Origin: Ramlibacter albus
GTDB taxonomy: Bacteria; Pseudomonadota; Gammaproteobacteria; Burkholderiales; Burkholderiaceae_C
Length of the DNA: 64,000 nucleotides
Direction of reading: 5' to 3'
NCBI RefSeq assembly: GCF_014297445.1
Contig: NZ_JACORU010000002.1
Location: 248,001-312,000, forward strand
Of this stretch, positions 39,323 through 49,773 are shown one piece after another. The stretch's first letter is position 1; each line of letters starts with the position of its first letter. Below the pieces are notes generated by a model that saw nothing but the letters and a program-made list of their open reading frames with translations, searched no databases and was not told the origin of the DNA. The position numbers were made by a program, and so were the translations under genes.

Positions 39323-40608
39323 AGCGTCTCCCTCCGCTTCATCTCTTTCTCGATGTATTCCTGGATCTCGCCCCATTGCCGCTTGAAGTGCCTTCGCGTC
39401 AGCTCGAAGAGCGCGATGCCGGTGACGATGACGAAGATCGCGCCGAACCAGCTGTTCACGCCGTTGGAGTCGAGCGTCGCGCCCATGAACTTCAGCTCCG
39501 AGCCGAGCGCCGCGTTCAGCTTGATGTGGTAGACCATCTCGATGACGGCCGCCGCGCCCAGCAGCGTGAGCAGCGCCGTCGCGCCAAGGGCGAGGTAACT
39601 CACCCACAGCTCCTTCAGCCGCCCGAAGGCCGCCACCCGCAGGTTCATCATGATGAGGCTCGCTATGCCGCCCGGCGCATACATCACCATGAAGAGGAAC
39701 ACGAGGCCCAGGTACAGCAGCCACGCCTTCGTGAGCTCCGACAGCAGCACGCCCGCCAGCACCATCAGCACGCCGCCGATGATGGGCCCGAAGAAGAACG
39801 TCGCGCCGCCGAGGAAGGTGAAGAGCAGGTACGCACCGGAGCGGTTGCCGCTCACGACCTCCGACGTCACGATCTCGAAGTTCAGCGCGCCCAGCCCGCC
39901 CGCGATCCCCGCGAAGAACGCGGAAATCATGAACGCGAGGTAGCGCACGCGCTGCGTGTCGTAGCCCACGAACTCCACGCGCTCGGGGTTGTCGCGCACG
40001 GCGTTGAGCATGCGGCCCAGCGGCGTGCGCGTGAAGGCGAACATCAGCGCGGTGCAGATGAACGTGTAGATCGCGATCAGGTAATACAGCTGGATCTGCG
40101 GCCCGAAGGTGATGCCCAGGGGCTTGGGGCCCGCCACGCGGTTGCCGGAGATGCCGCCCTCGCCGCCGAAGAACTCGGGGAACATCAGCGACATGGCCCA
40201 CACCAGCTCGCCGATGCCCAGCGTGATCATCGCGAACGGCGTCCCGGCCTTCTTGGTCGTGACGTAGCCGAACAGCACTGCGAACAGCAGCGCCGACACG
40301 CCGCCCACCAGCGGCAGCAGGCTCACCGGAAGGGGCAGCGAACCCTTGCTGATCATGTTCAGCGTGTGCATGGCGAGGAACGAGCCCATGCCGCTGTACA
40401 CGGCGTGCCCGAAACTCAGCATGCCGCCGTGCCCCAGGAGCATGTTGTACGAGAGGCAGACGATGATCGCGATGCCCATCTGCGACAGCATCGTCTGCGC
40501 GAGGCCGCTCGTGAAGATCAGCGGCGCCACCGCGAGCACGAGTGCGAACAGGCTCCAGACGACCCAGCGCCCGACGTTGTACGGCTTGAATTCGTAGTGG
40601 GTTTTCAT
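39319..40608 (-). CDS. livM: Branched-chain amino acid-type ABC transporter permease
   Basis: A 429-residue permease with about ten membrane helices. Typical LivM features: 'LSYNMLLGHGGMLSFGHAVYSGMGSFLAMH' near the start and the 'GRMLNAVRDNPERVEFVGYDTQRVRYLAFMISAFFAGIAGGLGAL' EAA-like loop. It has an extra C-terminal helical stretch of about 60 residues with another predicted helix. It lies four bases after livH. Confidence 0.95.
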   Translation of the reverse strand: MKTHYEFKPYNVGRWVVWSLFALVLAVAPLIFTSGLAQTMLSQMGIAIIVCLSYNMLLGHGGMLSFGHAVYSGMGSFLAMHTLNMISKGSLPLPVSLLPLVGGVSALLFAVLFGYVTTKKAGTPFAMITLGIGELVWAMSLMFPEFFGGEGGISGNRVAGPKPLGITFGPQIQLYYLIAIYTFICTALMFAFTRTPLGRMLNAVRDNPERVEFVGYDTQRVRYLAFMISAFFAGIAGGLGALNFEIVTSEVVSGNRSGAYLLFTFLGGATFFFGPIIGGVLMVLAGVLLSELTKAWLLYLGLVFLFMVMYAPGGIASLIMMNLRVAAFGRLKELWVSYLALGATALLTLLGAAAVIEMVYHIKLNAALGSELKFMGATLDSNGVNSWFGAIFVIVTGIALFELTRRHFKRQWGEIQEYIEKEMKRRETL

Positions 40609-40612
40609 CGGC

Positions 40613-41560
40613 TCAACCCTCCCGCGTCCCGAGCAGGCCCTTGGGGCGGAAGATCAGCATCAGCACGAGGAACACATAGGGCAGGATCGGCGCGACCTGC
40701 GCCACCTTGAGTTTCCACAGCGGAAACCCGAAGGTCTCCGGCGTGATGTTGAAGCCGATGGCGTTCAGCCCGCTCATGAGCGATGCGTCCACGCCCACGG
40801 CGAACGTCTGGATGATGCCGATCAGGAGCGACGCGACGAACGCACCCGCCAGCGACCCCATCCCGCCCACAACCACGACGACGAAGATCACCGACCCCAC
40901 CGTCGCCGCCATGCCCGGCTCCGTGACGAAGGCATTGCCACCGATCACGCCCGCCAGCGCCGCCAGCGCGCAGCCGCCGCCGAACACGAGCATGAAGACG
41001 CGCGGCACGTTGTGCCCCAGCGCCTCCACCGTTTCGGGGTGCGTGAGCGCCGCCTGGATCACGAGGCCGACCCGCGTGCGCGTGAGCAGCAGCCACACCG
41101 CCAGCAGCATCACCATCGCCACCAGCATCATGAAGCCGCGATAGATGGGGAATTGCGTGCCGTAGATGTGGAACAGCGGCCCGGTCAGCTCCGGCGGGAT
41201 GCGGTAGTCCGCCGAGCTCGTGCCCCAGACCAGCTGCACCATCTCCAGGATGATGAACGACAGGCCGAAGGTGATGAGCAGTTCCGGCACGTGCCCGAAC
41301 TTGTGCACGCGCCGCAGGCAGTACTTCTCGAACAGCGCGCCCAGCGCCGCCACGAGCAGCGGGGCGACCACGAGGGCCGGCCAGAACCCCACCAGCTGCG
41401 TGGTGGTGTACGCGAAATACGCCCCCAGCATGTAGAAGCTGGCGTGCGCGAAATTGAGCACGCCCATCATGCTGAAGATCAGCGTGAGGCCCGAGCTGAG
41501 CATGAACAGCAGCAGCCCGTAGCTGATGCCGTTCAACATCGAGATGGAGAAGAATTCCAT
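40613..41560 (-). CDS. livH: Branched-chain amino acid-type ABC transporter permease
   Basis: A 315-residue LivH-type permease. 'LNGISYGLLLFMLSSGLTLIFSMMGVLNFAHASFYMLGAYFAY' is the N-terminal hallmark of the family; 'THPETVEALGHNVPRVFMLVFGGGCALAALAG' is the coupling loop and 'VVVVGGMGSLAGAFVASLLIGI' a conserved later helix. A strong terminator-like hairpin separates it from livK, so its expression is set by read-through. Confidence 0.95.
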   Translation of the reverse strand: MEFFSISMLNGISYGLLLFMLSSGLTLIFSMMGVLNFAHASFYMLGAYFAYTTTQLVGFWPALVVAPLLVAALGALFEKYCLRRVHKFGHVPELLITFGLSFIILEMVQLVWGTSSADYRIPPELTGPLFHIYGTQFPIYRGFMMLVAMVMLLAVWLLLTRTRVGLVIQAALTHPETVEALGHNVPRVFMLVFGGGCALAALAGVIGGNAFVTEPGMAATVGSVIFVVVVVGGMGSLAGAFVASLLIGIIQTFAVGVDASLMSGLNAIGFNITPETFGFPLWKLKVAQVAPILPYVFLVLMLIFRPKGLLGTREG

Positions 41561-41578
41561 GGCGGCGAAGAATAGCCA

Positions 41579-41609
41579 AAAAAAAGCCGGGGAACTGTCG
41601 CCCCGGCTT
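41579..41609 (-). terminator. Strong intrinsic terminator/attenuator between livK and livH
   Basis: Read on the minus strand, AAGCCGGGG and CCCCGGCTT form a perfect 9-bp stem with an 8-base loop, followed by a run of T. It lies 17 bases after the livK stop and 19 before the livH start. It should end most transcripts after livK, giving more receptor than transporter. Confidence 0.9.
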
Positions 41610-41625
41610 CAGGTCAGGTCGGTTT

Positions 41626-42885
41626 TCAGGCGCCGGAGGGCCGCTTCATCTGGCAGCTGGTGGGCGTGCTGGAGACGTACGGGTCCATCTGCTTGACCGG
41701 AACGAACGTGTACCCGGTGTTCTCCACCGAGTAGTTGTTCTTGGCGTCCACCTTCTGCCACTTGGTGATGTACATCGTCTGCTGCAGCTGGTGGTCGGAG
41801 GCGCGCATCTTCACGTCGCCCGCGAAGCTCTTGACGGTGAGGTCTTCCATCGCGCGCGCCACCTTGACGGGGTCGGTGGACTTGGCCTTGGCCATCGCGC
41901 CGGCCAGCAGGTTGATGCCGTTGTAGCTGGCGTAGGTGTAGTAGTCGTCGTTGAACTTCTTCTTGAACTCGTCGACGATCTGGCGGATCTCGCCGGTGGG
42001 GTTGGAGTGGTTGTACGACACGCCGTACACCTCGAGGTCCTTGCCCGCCGCCAGCGCCGTGGGCGTGCCGCTCACGCCGGCGTAGTAGGCGTACAGCGGC
42101 GTCTTCATGCCGGCGTCGTTCATGGCCTTCACCAGCAGGGTCATGTCGGTGCCCCAGTTGCCGGTGACGATGGTGTCGGCGCCCGCGGCCTTGATCTTGG
42201 CGACGTACGGCGCGAAGTCCTTCACCTGGCCCAGCGGGTGCAGCTCGTCGCCCACGATCTGCACGTCGGGGCGCTTGCGCTTCATCGCGTCCTTGAAGTA
42301 CTTGCTGACCTGCTGGCCGTGCGCGTAGTTCTGGTTGATCAGGTATACCTTCTTGATGGACGGCTGGTCCTTCATGAAGGAGGTCAGCGCCTCCATCTTC
42401 ATCGACGTGTCGGCGTCGAGGCGGAAGTGCCAGAAGCTGCAGCCCGGGGCGCCATCCTTCTCGGGCGCGTTGGTCAGCGCGGGGTCCACGGCGGCGTAAT
42501 TGAGGTACACGACCTCCTTGCCGGGGTTGCGCTCGTTGTGCTTGTTCACGGCGTCCAGGATGGCCCACGCGGCGCCGGAGCCGTTGCCCTGCGTGATGTA
42601 GCGGAAGCCCTGGTCGATGGCCGCCTTCACGGTGTTCAGGCTTTCCTGCGGGGTGCCCTTGTTGTCGAAGCCGACCACCTCGAACTTCACGCCCGCGGGG
42701 TTCTTGCCATTGAGCTTCTCGGCCACCATCTGCCAGCCGCGCAGCTGGTTCTGGCCCACGTTGGCGAACGGGCCCGACAGCGGGTCCATGAAGGCGATCT
42801 TCACCGTCTCGCCCTTCTGCGCCATTGCCACGCCCGCGGCCGCGCACATCACGGAGGCCGCCACCAACTTCATCGCAAACTTCAT
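41626..42885 (-). CDS. livK: Branched-chain amino acid-type ABC transporter substrate-binding protein
   Basis: A 419-residue periplasmic binding protein with signal peptide 'MKFAMKLVAASVMCAAAGVAMAQ' and the Peripla_BP_6 fold: 'VKIAFMDPLSGPFANVGQNQLRGWQMVAEKLNG', 'YITQGNGSGAAWAILDAVN', 'VYLINQNYAHGQQVSKYFKDAM' and 'ADTIVTGNWGTDMTLLVKAM'. Ligands of this class include amino acids, short-chain amides and aromatic acids, so naming by Leu/Ile/Val is by family only. It leads the operon with AGGAGA upstream. Confidence 0.94.
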   Translation of the reverse strand: MKFAMKLVAASVMCAAAGVAMAQKGETVKIAFMDPLSGPFANVGQNQLRGWQMVAEKLNGKNPAGVKFEVVGFDNKGTPQESLNTVKAAIDQGFRYITQGNGSGAAWAILDAVNKHNERNPGKEVVYLNYAAVDPALTNAPEKDGAPGCSFWHFRLDADTSMKMEALTSFMKDQPSIKKVYLINQNYAHGQQVSKYFKDAMKRKRPDVQIVGDELHPLGQVKDFAPYVAKIKAAGADTIVTGNWGTDMTLLVKAMNDAGMKTPLYAYYAGVSGTPTALAAGKDLEVYGVSYNHSNPTGEIRQIVDEFKKKFNDDYYTYASYNGINLLAGAMAKAKSTDPVKVARAMEDLTVKSFAGDVKMRASDHQLQQTMYITKWQKVDAKNNYSVENTGYTFVPVKQMDPYVSSTPTSCQMKRPSGA

Positions 42886-42944
42886 CGCTGTCTCCTGGGT
42901 TTTGAGGAACAGCGCGCAGGTTACAAGTGTTTGGTGCAGTGCAA

Positions 42945-42964
42945 CTTCAGGGATTGCCCTGAAG
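42945..42964. repeat. Perfect hairpin between the acyl-CoA synthetase and livK genes
   Basis: CTTCAGGG-ATTG-CCCTGAAG is an 8-bp perfect stem with a 4-base loop, 33 bases after the synthetase stop and 60 before livK's ATG. Without a T tract it is either a weak terminator or an operator for livK. Confidence 0.45.
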
Positions 42965-42997
42965 CCGCACCTTACCTATCGCGCAGGCGACAGAGGG

Positions 42998-44638
<1,641 letters not shown>

Positions 44639-44681
44639 GGGAAGCTCCTCTTGTGTTCGACTGCAGGAGCGAATGCTAAAC

Positions 44682-45017
44682 CTAGACCGGCACGAGCCCC
44701 GCGTAACTGCACAGGACCTGCAGCACCGCGTCCATCGACAGCTTGCTCGTGCCCGCGAAGCCCCGTGTGCAGAAGTGCTCGAAGTCGTACTTCGACACCT
44801 CGTCGCCCACGTACAGGCGCACGACCTCGAACAGTACCGCGGGCAGGTCGATGTCCACGCCCACCACCACGTCCACGCCGTTGGGAAGCAGGACGCGAAA
44901 GCCGGGCAGGCCCGTCTCCGCACCCTCGATCGCGCCGAGCTGCGCGCGCGGGTGGGCAGCACGTATGAGCGGGGCGAGGCGGCGCAGCGGCGCGGCCGGG
45001 GTGGCTTGGGCTGGCAT
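44682..45017 (-). CDS. Small protein of unknown function next to the desaturase promoter
   Basis: A 111-residue protein without signal peptide or membrane helix. It appears an alpha/beta domain ('VLLPNGVDVVVGVDIDLPAVLFEVVRLYVGDEV' then 'KLSMDAVLQVLCSYAGLVPV'). No family is recognised. A CTG-N10-CAG palindrome lies 41 bases upstream of its ATG, with TCTAAA (45031-45036 on the minus strand) as -10, leaving only about seven bases of leader; the gene is divergent from the desaturase gene. It may be part of the same regulated module. Confidence 0.65.
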   Translation of the reverse strand: MPAQATPAAPLRRLAPLIRAAHPRAQLGAIEGAETGLPGFRVLLPNGVDVVVGVDIDLPAVLFEVVRLYVGDEVSKYDFEHFCTRGFAGTSKLSMDAVLQVLCSYAGLVPV

Positions 45018-45057
45018 GGACTGGCGGCACTTTAGACAGCTTCAGCCGAAATGCCTA

Positions 45058-45073
45058 CTGTCGGAACTGACAG
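45058..45073. promoter_or_regulatory. 16-bp palindromic operator, site 1
   Basis: CTGTCGGAACTGACAG is a 7-2-7 palindrome with one mismatch, fitting CTG-N10-CAG, the core shape of lux-type boxes. It lies between the divergent genes at 45017 and 45130. Its centre is about 42 bases upstream of the start site implied by TCTAAA on the minus strand. Site 2 (50456) differs at one base, and similarity extends a few bases on each side. Confidence 0.6.
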
Positions 45074-45129
45074 GGTGCACCCCGTATCCGGTATCCTTTC
45101 ACGCCAGCAGTGACCGGGGAGCGACAGCG

Positions 45130-46113
45130 ATGGATCCACAACCGACGGGCCAGTTGCGCGCCGCGCGCGCGCAGATCGTGCAGGAGCTCGGGACCGAGCA
45201 GCTCGCCCGCCTGCACCGCGGCAACCTCTTCCTCGACGCACTGGCCATCTTCGGCGCCCCCCTGCTTTTCCTGGCCTGCGCCTGGCACCTCGCCACCGGC
45301 AGCGTGCGCGACGTGTTGTGGTGGGTGGCGCTCATCGTCCAGGGCGACCTGGTCCTGGTGATGGCCTTCATCAACCACGACGCGTTCGTGCACCGCAAGC
45401 TGTTCGCGCCGCGCTTGCGCTGGGTGCTGGGCTCCATCCTCGTGTGGCCGACGCTCGTGCGGGCCGCGGTCTACGAGAAGCAGCACCTCACGCACCACCG
45501 CGCGCTGGGCACGGAGGACGACTCCGAGCTGTACAAGATGGGCATCGACACGCCTCTCAAGCGCCTGGCCTATGCCTCGCCGCTGGTGGTGGTCTACCGC
45601 TCGTTCTTCCTCGGCGGCAAGACGGCGGCGCTGGGGCGCTCCGACGCCGCCACCGCCGTCAAGCGGGCCGACCCGGCGCGCGACCGCTGGGAGCGCGGCA
45701 CGCGCCTGGCCCTCTTCGCCACGGCCGCGGCCAGCCTCGCGTGGGACTGGCGCTTCGTCGTGCTGGGCTACCTGCTGCCCTTCGTGCTGGTCACGCCGCC
45801 CATCAACACCATGCGCATCGTGCTCGAGCACTTCGACCTGGAGCGTGGCAACCCGCTGTGGGTGGGAACCTTCTACCGCACGGGCCCGCTCACGCGTCTG
45901 GCTTTCTGGTGGGACGCGGGCGACTGCCACCTCGTGCACCACTTCTACGCCAACATCCCGTTCTACCGGGTCGGCGAGGCGCTGCGGCTGATGCGGCCCA
46001 TCATGGCGCGCGCCGGCGTGCTGGAGCAGCGGTCGCTGCCCCGGCTGCTGCTGGAGTGGTTCAGCGGCGCGCGCCAGCACTGGTCGGTGCCGGGGCCCGC
46101 TAGGAATTCTTGA
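45130..46113 (+). CDS. Fatty acid desaturase-like membrane protein
   Basis: A 327-residue FA_desaturase/carotene-hydroxylase-fold protein. The three histidine boxes are present: 'INHDAFVH', 'KQHLTHHRALG' (HxxHH) and 'HLVHHFYANIPFYR' (HxxHH), so it should bind a diiron centre; about four membrane helices flank them. It probably desaturates or hydroxylates an acyl chain. ATG 45130 is preceded by GGGGAG and by a palindromic operator at 45058. The 3' end overlaps the convergent receiver-kinase gene by 14 bases. Its placement beside an N-acyl synthase operon suggests it tailors a signal acyl chain; that is inference. Confidence 0.88.
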   Translation: MDPQPTGQLRAARAQIVQELGTEQLARLHRGNLFLDALAIFGAPLLFLACAWHLATGSVRDVLWWVALIVQGDLVLVMAFINHDAFVHRKLFAPRLRWVLGSILVWPTLVRAAVYEKQHLTHHRALGTEDDSELYKMGIDTPLKRLAYASPLVVVYRSFFLGGKTAALGRSDAATAVKRADPARDRWERGTRLALFATAAASLAWDWRFVVLGYLLPFVLVTPPINTMRIVLEHFDLERGNPLWVGTFYRTGPLTRLAFWWDAGDCHLVHHFYANIPFYRVGEALRLMRPIMARAGVLEQRSLPRLLLEWFSGARQHWSVPGPARNS

Positions 46114-47257
46114 AGTAGAGCGTGACGGTGGCGCCCGCGCCGGGCGTCGACTGGATCTCGATGCCGCCGCCGATGGATTCCATGACGCGCCGGCAGAACA
46201 TCAGGCCCATGCCGTTGCCGCCCTGCTCCGCGCGCGTGGTCACCGGCTCGCGCGTGAGCTTGGCAAGGACGTCGGGCGGTATGCCCGGCCCGTTGTCGAT
46301 GAAGTCGATGCAAGGCCGCCGCTGGCCGCCGGGCTCCTCGCCGATGTCGATCACCAGCCGCGGCCCGTGCCGCCCGCGCAGCGCGATGAGCGCGTTCTTG
46401 GTGAGGGTGCACAGCACGAGGTAGAGCAGGTCCCTGCGGCCGGGCAGCGCGAAGTCCTTCGAGACCTGGCGGGTGACGATCGCGCGCTCGTCGCGCTCGA
46501 ACGGGAATTCGTCGAGCAGCGCCTCCACCAGCTGCGACGCGGCCACCTGCTGCGGCACCGCGCCGGGGTAGGCGTCGCGCGCCGATTGCACGAACGTGGA
46601 CACGAGCGACTGGCAATACAGCGCGCGGCGCTCCGCGCGTTCGAGCGCCGCCAGCAGCTCGCCCGGCTCGTGCTCCGTGAAGCAGGCCACGCCGGGGGGG
46701 TCGCCCGGCTTCGGCGGCAGGTAACGCGAGGCGATGCTCGCGACCGAGCCGCGCACCGTGACGAGCGGGGTGTTCAGCTCGTGCGCGAGGAAGCCCAGCG
46801 TCTCGCGCAGGGCCGCCGCGCGGCGCTCGTTCATCGCGCGTTCGAGGCTCTGCGCGCGGTACAGCGCCACCGCCTCGTGCAGGGCGGCCCGCGTCTGGGC
46901 CGGGTCGAGCGGTTTCTCCAGGATGCGCAGCACCTTCGCGTCGTTGACCGCCTCGATCGCGACGTGCTTCTCCGCGTACGCCGTCGCGAGCAGGCGGATG
47001 ACGTGGCGGTGGTCGCGCTGCACGGCGCGCAGCAGCTTCATGCCGTCGCGCTCCGGCATGCGGTAGTCGGTGACCAGCACCGCGAATTCGTGGGCGCCCG
47101 CGGCAAGCACGTCCAGCGCCTCGGCCGCGCTCTCCGCCGTGACGATGGTGAACTCGTCGGCGTACATCCGCGCGAAGATCTTGCGCGAGACGGGGTCGTC
47201 GTCGACGAAGAGGACGGCCACGGCGTGCCGGCTGGCCGGCGGCGCAACCTCCGTCAT
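46100..47257 (-). CDS. Response regulator-histidine kinase fusion (PhcR/PhcQ-like)
   Basis: A 385-residue protein. Residues 11-125 are a receiver: acidic D20/D21, phosphoacceptor D64 in 'VLVTDYRMPERDG', and K115 in 'LEKPLDPAQ'. Residues 150-385 are a kinase: H-box 'LGFLAHELNTPLVTVRGSV' with H159, N-box 'LTKNALIALRG', 'DFIDNGPGIPPDVLAKL' and 'GGNGMGLMFCRRVMESIGG'. No sensor or DNA-binding domain is present. Receiver-plus-kinase proteins follow the membrane kinase in the Ralstonia phc quorum-sensing locus, as I recall. The ATG overlaps the upstream kinase stop (ATGA). It has no output domain, so a further partner must act on transcription. Confidence 0.9.
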   Translation of the reverse strand: MTEVAPPASRHAVAVLFVDDDPVSRKIFARMYADEFTIVTAESAAEALDVLAAGAHEFAVLVTDYRMPERDGMKLLRAVQRDHRHVIRLLATAYAEKHVAIEAVNDAKVLRILEKPLDPAQTRAALHEAVALYRAQSLERAMNERRAAALRETLGFLAHELNTPLVTVRGSVASIASRYLPPKPGDPPGVACFTEHEPGELLAALERAERRALYCQSLVSTFVQSARDAYPGAVPQQVAASQLVEALLDEFPFERDERAIVTRQVSKDFALPGRRDLLYLVLCTLTKNALIALRGRHGPRLVIDIGEEPGGQRRPCIDFIDNGPGIPPDVLAKLTREPVTTRAEQGGNGMGLMFCRRVMESIGGGIEIQSTPGAGATVTLYFKNS

Positions 47258-49773
47258 GCGCGGCTGCGAGCCTCGGCCGCCCACTCCCGAAGCGCCGTGC
47301 CGGTCTGGCCGGCGAGTTCGCGGATGCGCGGCAGCCACTCGGCCGACGCGGGCCACACGTGCTGTTCGAGCATCGGGATGTAGGTCTGGCGCGCGTGGCG
47401 GTAGAGCGCCTGCGCGCCCGCCTCGCCGCTCATGCCCACCAGCGAGTGCAGGCCGTCGATCGCTTCCTGCAGGTCGCCGCTGTCGACAGCGTCCTGCAGG
47501 CGGTCCACCAGCCGGTCGATCTCGGGAAGGAACTCCTCGACCAGTTCGTCCAGCATGCCGATGCGCACGTAGCCCATGAGCCGATTCTCGTCCAGGAGCG
47601 CCCCCGCGGGTGCGGGCGGCGCGGCCGGAGCCGCTCGCTGCGGCGGCTCCACGCCCATCAGCATCGCGAGCTTCTCGTGCAGCAGCGGCGCCTCCACCGG
47701 CTTGAGGATGAAGTCGCCGAAGCCGGCCTCGCGACCGGCCGCGACCAGCGCGGGGTCGGCATGGGCCGTGATCGCGAGCAGCGGGACCGAGCTTTGCGCG
47801 ATGTCGGCGCCGCGGATGGCACGCGCCGTCTCGATGCCGCCCAGCACGGGCATGTGGATGTCCAGCAGCACCACGTCGAACAGGTCCACGCCCGCGAGCT
47901 CGCGCAGCGCCGCGTCGCCGCTGCCCACCTCCACCACCTGCGCACCCGCGTGGCGCAGGTAGCCGCCGACCGCCGCGCGGTTGTAGGCGTTGTCGTCGGC
48001 GAGCAGGAAGCGCCGGCCGCTGAGCCAGCCCTTGCCGCGGCCGCGCGATGCTTCGCGCGCCGCCATGGCGTCGCACAGCACGCGAACCAGCGTCGCCTGG
48101 TCGCTCGGCTTGGAGACGAAACCGTCAAAGCCGGCACTTTGCGTCTTGACGCGGGCCAGGTGCGGCGGCTCGCTCGTGTACGCGACGAGGCAGGTGCCGC
48201 GGTTGGCCGGCGCGCGGCCGCTGCGCAGCGCGTCCGCCAGCTCGTAGCCGTCCATGCGCGGCATGTTGAGGTCGGCAAGCACCAGGTCGTAGGTGCCCGA
48301 CTGCAGGGCCTGCATCGCTTCCACGCCGTCGGCGGCCTCGCGCACGACGCAGCACAGCTCCAGGAGTTTCAGGCGCGTGGCGGCGCGGATCGCGGCATCG
48401 TCCTCCACCACCAGCACGCGGCGGTCGGCAAAGACGCGGCGTGCCTGCGCGGTGGCCTCGGCCTGCTTGGCGCGCAGCTCCTCGCCGGCCACGACCGGGA
48501 AAGCCAGCGTGAATTCGGTGTGGCTGCCTTCCACGGAGTCGCAGCGGATCGTGCCGCCGAAAGCGGCCACCACGCGGCGGCAGTACGACAGCCCCAGGCC
48601 GGTGCCGCCCGCCTTGCCGCTGGTGCGGAAGGGCTGGAAGAGCCGCGCCAGCACATCCGGCTTGATGCCCGGGCCGGTGTCGCGCACGCGGATCTCGCCG
48701 CCCGCGACCGTGACCTCGATGCGCAGGCCCGGCGATGCCGGCAGGTAATACAGCGCGTTCTTCAACAGGTTGAACAGCACGAAGACGAAGGCCGTCTCGT
48801 CGCCGCGGAAGAAGAAGTCCTCTCGCACGTGCAGCTGCACGCTCGCTCGCTCGTGCTCGTTCGCGTACCCGTACTCTTCCACGGCCTTGCTGCAGGCGTC
48901 GCCTGCCGACAGGCATCCCAGCCGGCTCGCGTCCAGCGGCTTGGCGTTCACCTCGTCCAGCGTCATCGCGATGACCTGCAACCCGCGCTTGACGGCCATT
49001 TCGCCGTGCGCCACGTGCCGGTACAGCTGGTCCACGGCCCGGCCGTCGACGAGGTGCGTCTGCGCGTTCAGGCTCGGCAGCGGCAGCGCCTGCCGGATGT
49101 TCTCCAGGCTGTGGCGCACCTGCGCCATCGGGTTGCGCATCTCGTGGGCGATGGAGCCGGCCAGCGACGCGTACGCCTGCCGCACCCGCTCGGCCGTGGC
49201 CTCCTCCAGCGCGAACTTGAAGAGGCTGCCGCCCACCACGCCGACGAGCAGCACCGGCAGGCGTGCGACGTAGTCCATCGGCAGCCGGGGCGCCGGGTCC
49301 AGCACCGCGTACGCAAGTGCAGCCAGCCCGATGCCCGCTGCGAGCATCACGATGACGTTGCGCCAGTCCGCCAGCAGGATCAGCAGGAAAACCGCCATGA
49401 AGGTGTTGCCGACTGCCGCCGGGCCGCCGCCGTTCTTCAGCGACGTGAAGACGAAGAGGAACGGCAGGGCGAAGGTGACAGCGAAGTAGGAGAAGTGCAG
49501 GTAGTACGCCTTCAGCGCCTTCGGCCACAGGTCGCGCAGCAGCAGCACGAGCAGTGACGCGACCACGGCCAGGCGCAGCCAGAAGTCGTCGTAGCCGGTG
49601 CCGCCCTTGACGAAGCGCAGCAGGTACAGCAGGGGGTAGCCGACCAGCCCAAACAGGCAGATGTAGCGCAGCAGCAGCGGGCTGGGCTGGTGGTAGGCGC
49701 GGTAGTACGCGAACAGTCGCGCGGGCCAGGTACGGATGGAGGTCACAACGTTCGCCTTATTGGGGCCGGGCAA
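47254..49773 (-). CDS. Hybrid sensor histidine kinase with CqsS/LqsS/PhcS-like membrane sensor
   Basis: An 839-residue protein. The N-terminal six-helix membrane region ('LVGYPLLYLLRFV', 'FAVTFALPFLFVFTSLKN', 'DWRNVIVMLAAGIGLAALAYAVL') strongly resembles the sensor of Vibrio CqsS and related quorum-sensing kinases LqsS and PhcS. Then come H210 in 'LAGSIAHEMRNPMAQVRHSL', an ATPase ('NLLKNALYYLP', 'DTGPGIKPDVL', 'GGTGLGLSYC'), two receivers ('VLVVEDDAAIRA...LVLADLNMPRMDG', 'FLLADDNAYNRA...VLLDIHMPVLGG') and a C-terminal HPt ('IDGLHSLVGMSGEAGA'). It overlaps the synthase-like gene by 17 bases. Probable role: receptor for a membrane-permeable acyl-type signal. Confidence 0.88.
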   Translation of the reverse strand: MPGPNKANVVTSIRTWPARLFAYYRAYHQPSPLLLRYICLFGLVGYPLLYLLRFVKGGTGYDDFWLRLAVVASLLVLLLRDLWPKALKAYYLHFSYFAVTFALPFLFVFTSLKNGGGPAAVGNTFMAVFLLILLADWRNVIVMLAAGIGLAALAYAVLDPAPRLPMDYVARLPVLLVGVVGGSLFKFALEEATAERVRQAYASLAGSIAHEMRNPMAQVRHSLENIRQALPLPSLNAQTHLVDGRAVDQLYRHVAHGEMAVKRGLQVIAMTLDEVNAKPLDASRLGCLSAGDACSKAVEEYGYANEHERASVQLHVREDFFFRGDETAFVFVLFNLLKNALYYLPASPGLRIEVTVAGGEIRVRDTGPGIKPDVLARLFQPFRTSGKAGGTGLGLSYCRRVVAAFGGTIRCDSVEGSHTEFTLAFPVVAGEELRAKQAEATAQARRVFADRRVLVVEDDAAIRAATRLKLLELCCVVREAADGVEAMQALQSGTYDLVLADLNMPRMDGYELADALRSGRAPANRGTCLVAYTSEPPHLARVKTQSAGFDGFVSKPSDQATLVRVLCDAMAAREASRGRGKGWLSGRRFLLADDNAYNRAAVGGYLRHAGAQVVEVGSGDAALRELAGVDLFDVVLLDIHMPVLGGIETARAIRGADIAQSSVPLLAITAHADPALVAAGREAGFGDFILKPVEAPLLHEKLAMLMGVEPPQRAAPAAPPAPAGALLDENRLMGYVRIGMLDELVEEFLPEIDRLVDRLQDAVDSGDLQEAIDGLHSLVGMSGEAGAQALYRHARQTYIPMLEQHVWPASAEWLPRIRELAGQTGTALREWAAEARSRA

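Noticed and set aside
42945-42964. Terminator of the acyl-CoA synthetase gene
   Set aside because: The hairpin is perfect but lacks a following T run, so it is listed as a hairpin only.
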